NCBI GenBank assembly: GCA_021372185.1
Contig: JAJFUY010000023.1
Location: forward strand, 1 to 20,189
Source: Chlamydiales bacterium
Lineage (GTDB): Bacteria; Chlamydiota; Chlamydiia; Chlamydiales; FEN-1388
Length of the DNA: 20,189 nucleotides
Direction of reading: 5' to 3'
Shown here: piece after piece, positions 18,889 through 20,189 of the stretch
Layout of the letters: every line of letters starts with the position of its first letter
How positions within the stretch are numbered: the stretch's first letter is position 1
Position numbers and translations under genes: made by a program
Notes under the pieces: generated by a model
The model's database searches: none
What the model saw: only the letters and a program-made list of their open reading frames with translations
Told to the model about the DNA's origin: nothing

Positions 18889-20189
18889 CTAGCTTGTTGC
18901 TTCTAACTTTTTTATTACACCATTAAGCATTTTGCGAGCTTGATTTGGTGTAAGTCTTGATTTAGGGTTAGGGTCTAATAGCTGCAGAATAATTTTACCT
19001 AGGTCTTTGTATTTATTATCACCTGTAGCCAGCTCGAGCTTGCGGCGCTCTATTGTCGCTCGCACTTCACGTGCAAGGTTTTGGCTCAAATGTTTTTTGG
19101 CTTTTTTGCTAAGGTGCTTTACGTTAATTTGCTTAAGCTTATCACACCATTCAGGACCGCTACCAAAATAAAGATGATATAAACTGCAGCCTACGGCATA
19201 GGCCTCAATTTTTCTGATGTCAACGCGGTGTTTGCCTTTAATAAGAGACTCTGGAGTGATTAGTTGACGTGCTATTTCAACTTGCGGCGTTTTCTTTTTA
19301 GCTTTATTAAATGACACCACTTGGCCAAAGTCAATGAGCGCCGCCGATACCTTGGTTTTACCTGTAGCTTTATCTTCTTCACGGTGCACCATAAAGTTAC
19401 CGCTATGTAAGTCGCGGTGGGCAAGCTTTTTGGCGTGCATGCTCTCTAAACCAAGCATGAGGTCGCGTGCTATATATACTTCCTCACTGCGGTTTTCCAT
19501 TGTCGCTCTATTCCACTCATAGCTTCTTACTGTATGGGCGTTATACAGTTTGGTTATCATTGAGTAGACTTTTTTGCCTGATTTCTTTTTATGCTCACTT
19601 ACTGCATAGGTCTTGGCAATGCCTTCAGCGCCTTTTAGTTTGTTTAAGACTTTACTTTCTAAAAGCACACTCTTATCACCCACGCAGTTTGCAACCATTT
19701 CAGGGTTGTGCGCGGCATACATAATGGATCGCGTGACATTTTTGTGGCATCCGGCACCAAGTGCTGCAACAGAATGTGTCTTTAGGTGGATAAAGGCGCG
19801 ATTTGCTTTGAATTCAATGGTGCGAGCAAGGCCAGTTTTTTCTTTTCGTAGGTAGGCTGTTCCGTGCTTTACTTTGCTTTTGAGTTTCGTTTCAATAAAC
19901 TTTGCCATGGCAAAGACTTCTTTATTAGTGAGCCCGATGTTATCTGATAGCTTTACAATTTTTTCACTTGCCATTAGCATACGTTCAAGCTTGTCTTGGC
20001 CATATGTTTGGATGATGTAGTTTACATTTTGTGCTGAAGTAAAATCTTTTGCGCGGTTTAATAGCTCTGCAAGCTTTTTTGTCTTTACATCACTTTGTGT
20101 AGGTGCTGTAGAAGCGTTAGAGCCCTTTTGCACATGCCTCCCACCTTTCTGTACTTTTTTTGAAGTAGTGTGATGGTGATGATGATGAT
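18889..20189 (-). CDS. Ser/Thr protein-kinase-like protein, 5' end outside the window
   Basis: Residue numbers count from the GTG at 20133. Kinase core: glycine-rich GAGCHKNV (126-133); VANC (147-150), where the VAIK Lys would be but is Asn; Glu159 of helix C in LLESKV; HRDLHSGNF (239-247) with catalytic Asp241 and Asn246; DFG (268-270); and an alpha-F block DIRKIEAYAVGCSLYHLYFG. HRDLH instead of HRDLK is seen in ABC1- and LPS-kinase-like families. Thus ATP/Mg contacts are kept but the usual ATP-anchoring Lys appears replaced, unless Lys154 or another serves. The frame remains open upstream of 20133 to the edge and encodes six His in a row (20187-20170), then TTSKKVQKGG. GTG 20133 has AAGGTGG about 7 nt before it, so it could be an internal start, but the true start may lie beyond the window. 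Such eukaryotic-like kinases often act as effectors in host-associated bacteria. Confidence 0.82.
   Translation of the reverse strand, partial: HHHHHHTTSKKVQKGGRHVQKGSNASTAPTQSDVKTKKLAELLNRAKDFTSAQNVNYIIQTYGQDKLERMLMASEKIVKLSDNIGLTNKEVFAMAKFIETKLKSKVKHGTAYLRKEKTGLARTIEFKANRAFIHLKTHSVAALGAGCHKNVTRSIMYAAHNPEMVANCVGDKSVLLESKVLNKLKGAEGIAKTYAVSEHKKKSGKKVYSMITKLYNAHTVRSYEWNRATMENRSEEVYIARDLMLGLESMHAKKLAHRDLHSGNFMVHREEDKATGKTKVSAALIDFGQVVSFNKAKKKTPQVEIARQLITPESLIKGKHRVDIRKIEAYAVGCSLYHLYFGSGPEWCDKLKQINVKHLSKKAKKHLSQNLAREVRATIERRKLELATGDNKYKDLGKIILQLLDPNPKSRLTPNQARKMLNGVIKKLEATS

Overview
The window looks like a chromosomal segment of a moderately AT-rich, probably intracellular or protist-associated Gram-negative-type bacterium. 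This is inferred from gene content: an F-box-like leucine-rich-repeat protein, two kinase-fold proteins, a 900-residue TPR protein, several short secreted or membrane proteins with no recognised family, two gene remnants, and large palindromic repeats between genes. Candidatus Dependentiae (TM6), Chlamydiota or Rickettsiales/Legionella-like lineages would all fit. The sequence alone does not let me choose. There are no rRNA genes, convincing tRNA genes, CRISPR arrays or complete insertion sequences.

Layout. (1) 158-2069, plus strand: DrrAB-like ABC exporter (ATPase and ABC-2 permease overlapping by 41 nt), then a small membrane protein. (2) 2104-2303: nested palindrome. (3) 7174-2374, minus strand: F-box-like LRR protein, then a tight run of adenine deaminase, small secreted coiled-coil protein, membrane-anchored kinase-like protein and DoxX. 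(4) 7409-7612: second copy of the nested palindrome, downstream of a minus-strand pair, MFS transporter and DUF2000 protein (ATGA overlap). (5) 9267-9486: divergent control region with a structured leader. (6) 9499-10502, plus: small secreted protein coupled by TAATG to a NadD-like nucleotidyltransferase that carries a signal peptide. (7) 10572-10987, minus: decayed locus ending in the first ~25 residues of a GMC oxidoreductase. (8) 11091-12123, plus: pirin and a DUF202 membrane protein. (9) 12124-12575: MITE-like element and further hairpins. (10) 12576-12893: truncated PLD-like gene. (11) 17777-13013, minus: four-gene operon of an SDR-fold protein without the catalytic Tyr, a previously hidden 53-residue membrane protein, a DUF2156/GNAT aminoacyltransferase-like protein and a TPR protein. 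Its first three junctions are ATGA, TAATG and a 3-nt gap. (12) 17879-17988: long hexamer-based inverted repeat. (13) 18836-17997: putative lipoprotein. (14) 20189-18889: Ser/Thr-kinase-like gene whose frame remains open through a poly-His tract to the window edge.

The best candidates for undescribed biology are the four-gene SDR/mini-membrane/GNAT/TPR operon, which may modify envelope lipids; the secreted NadD-like enzyme with its coupled small secreted partner; the membrane-anchored kinase-like protein in the adenine deaminase operon; and the families of large nested palindromes beside stop codons.
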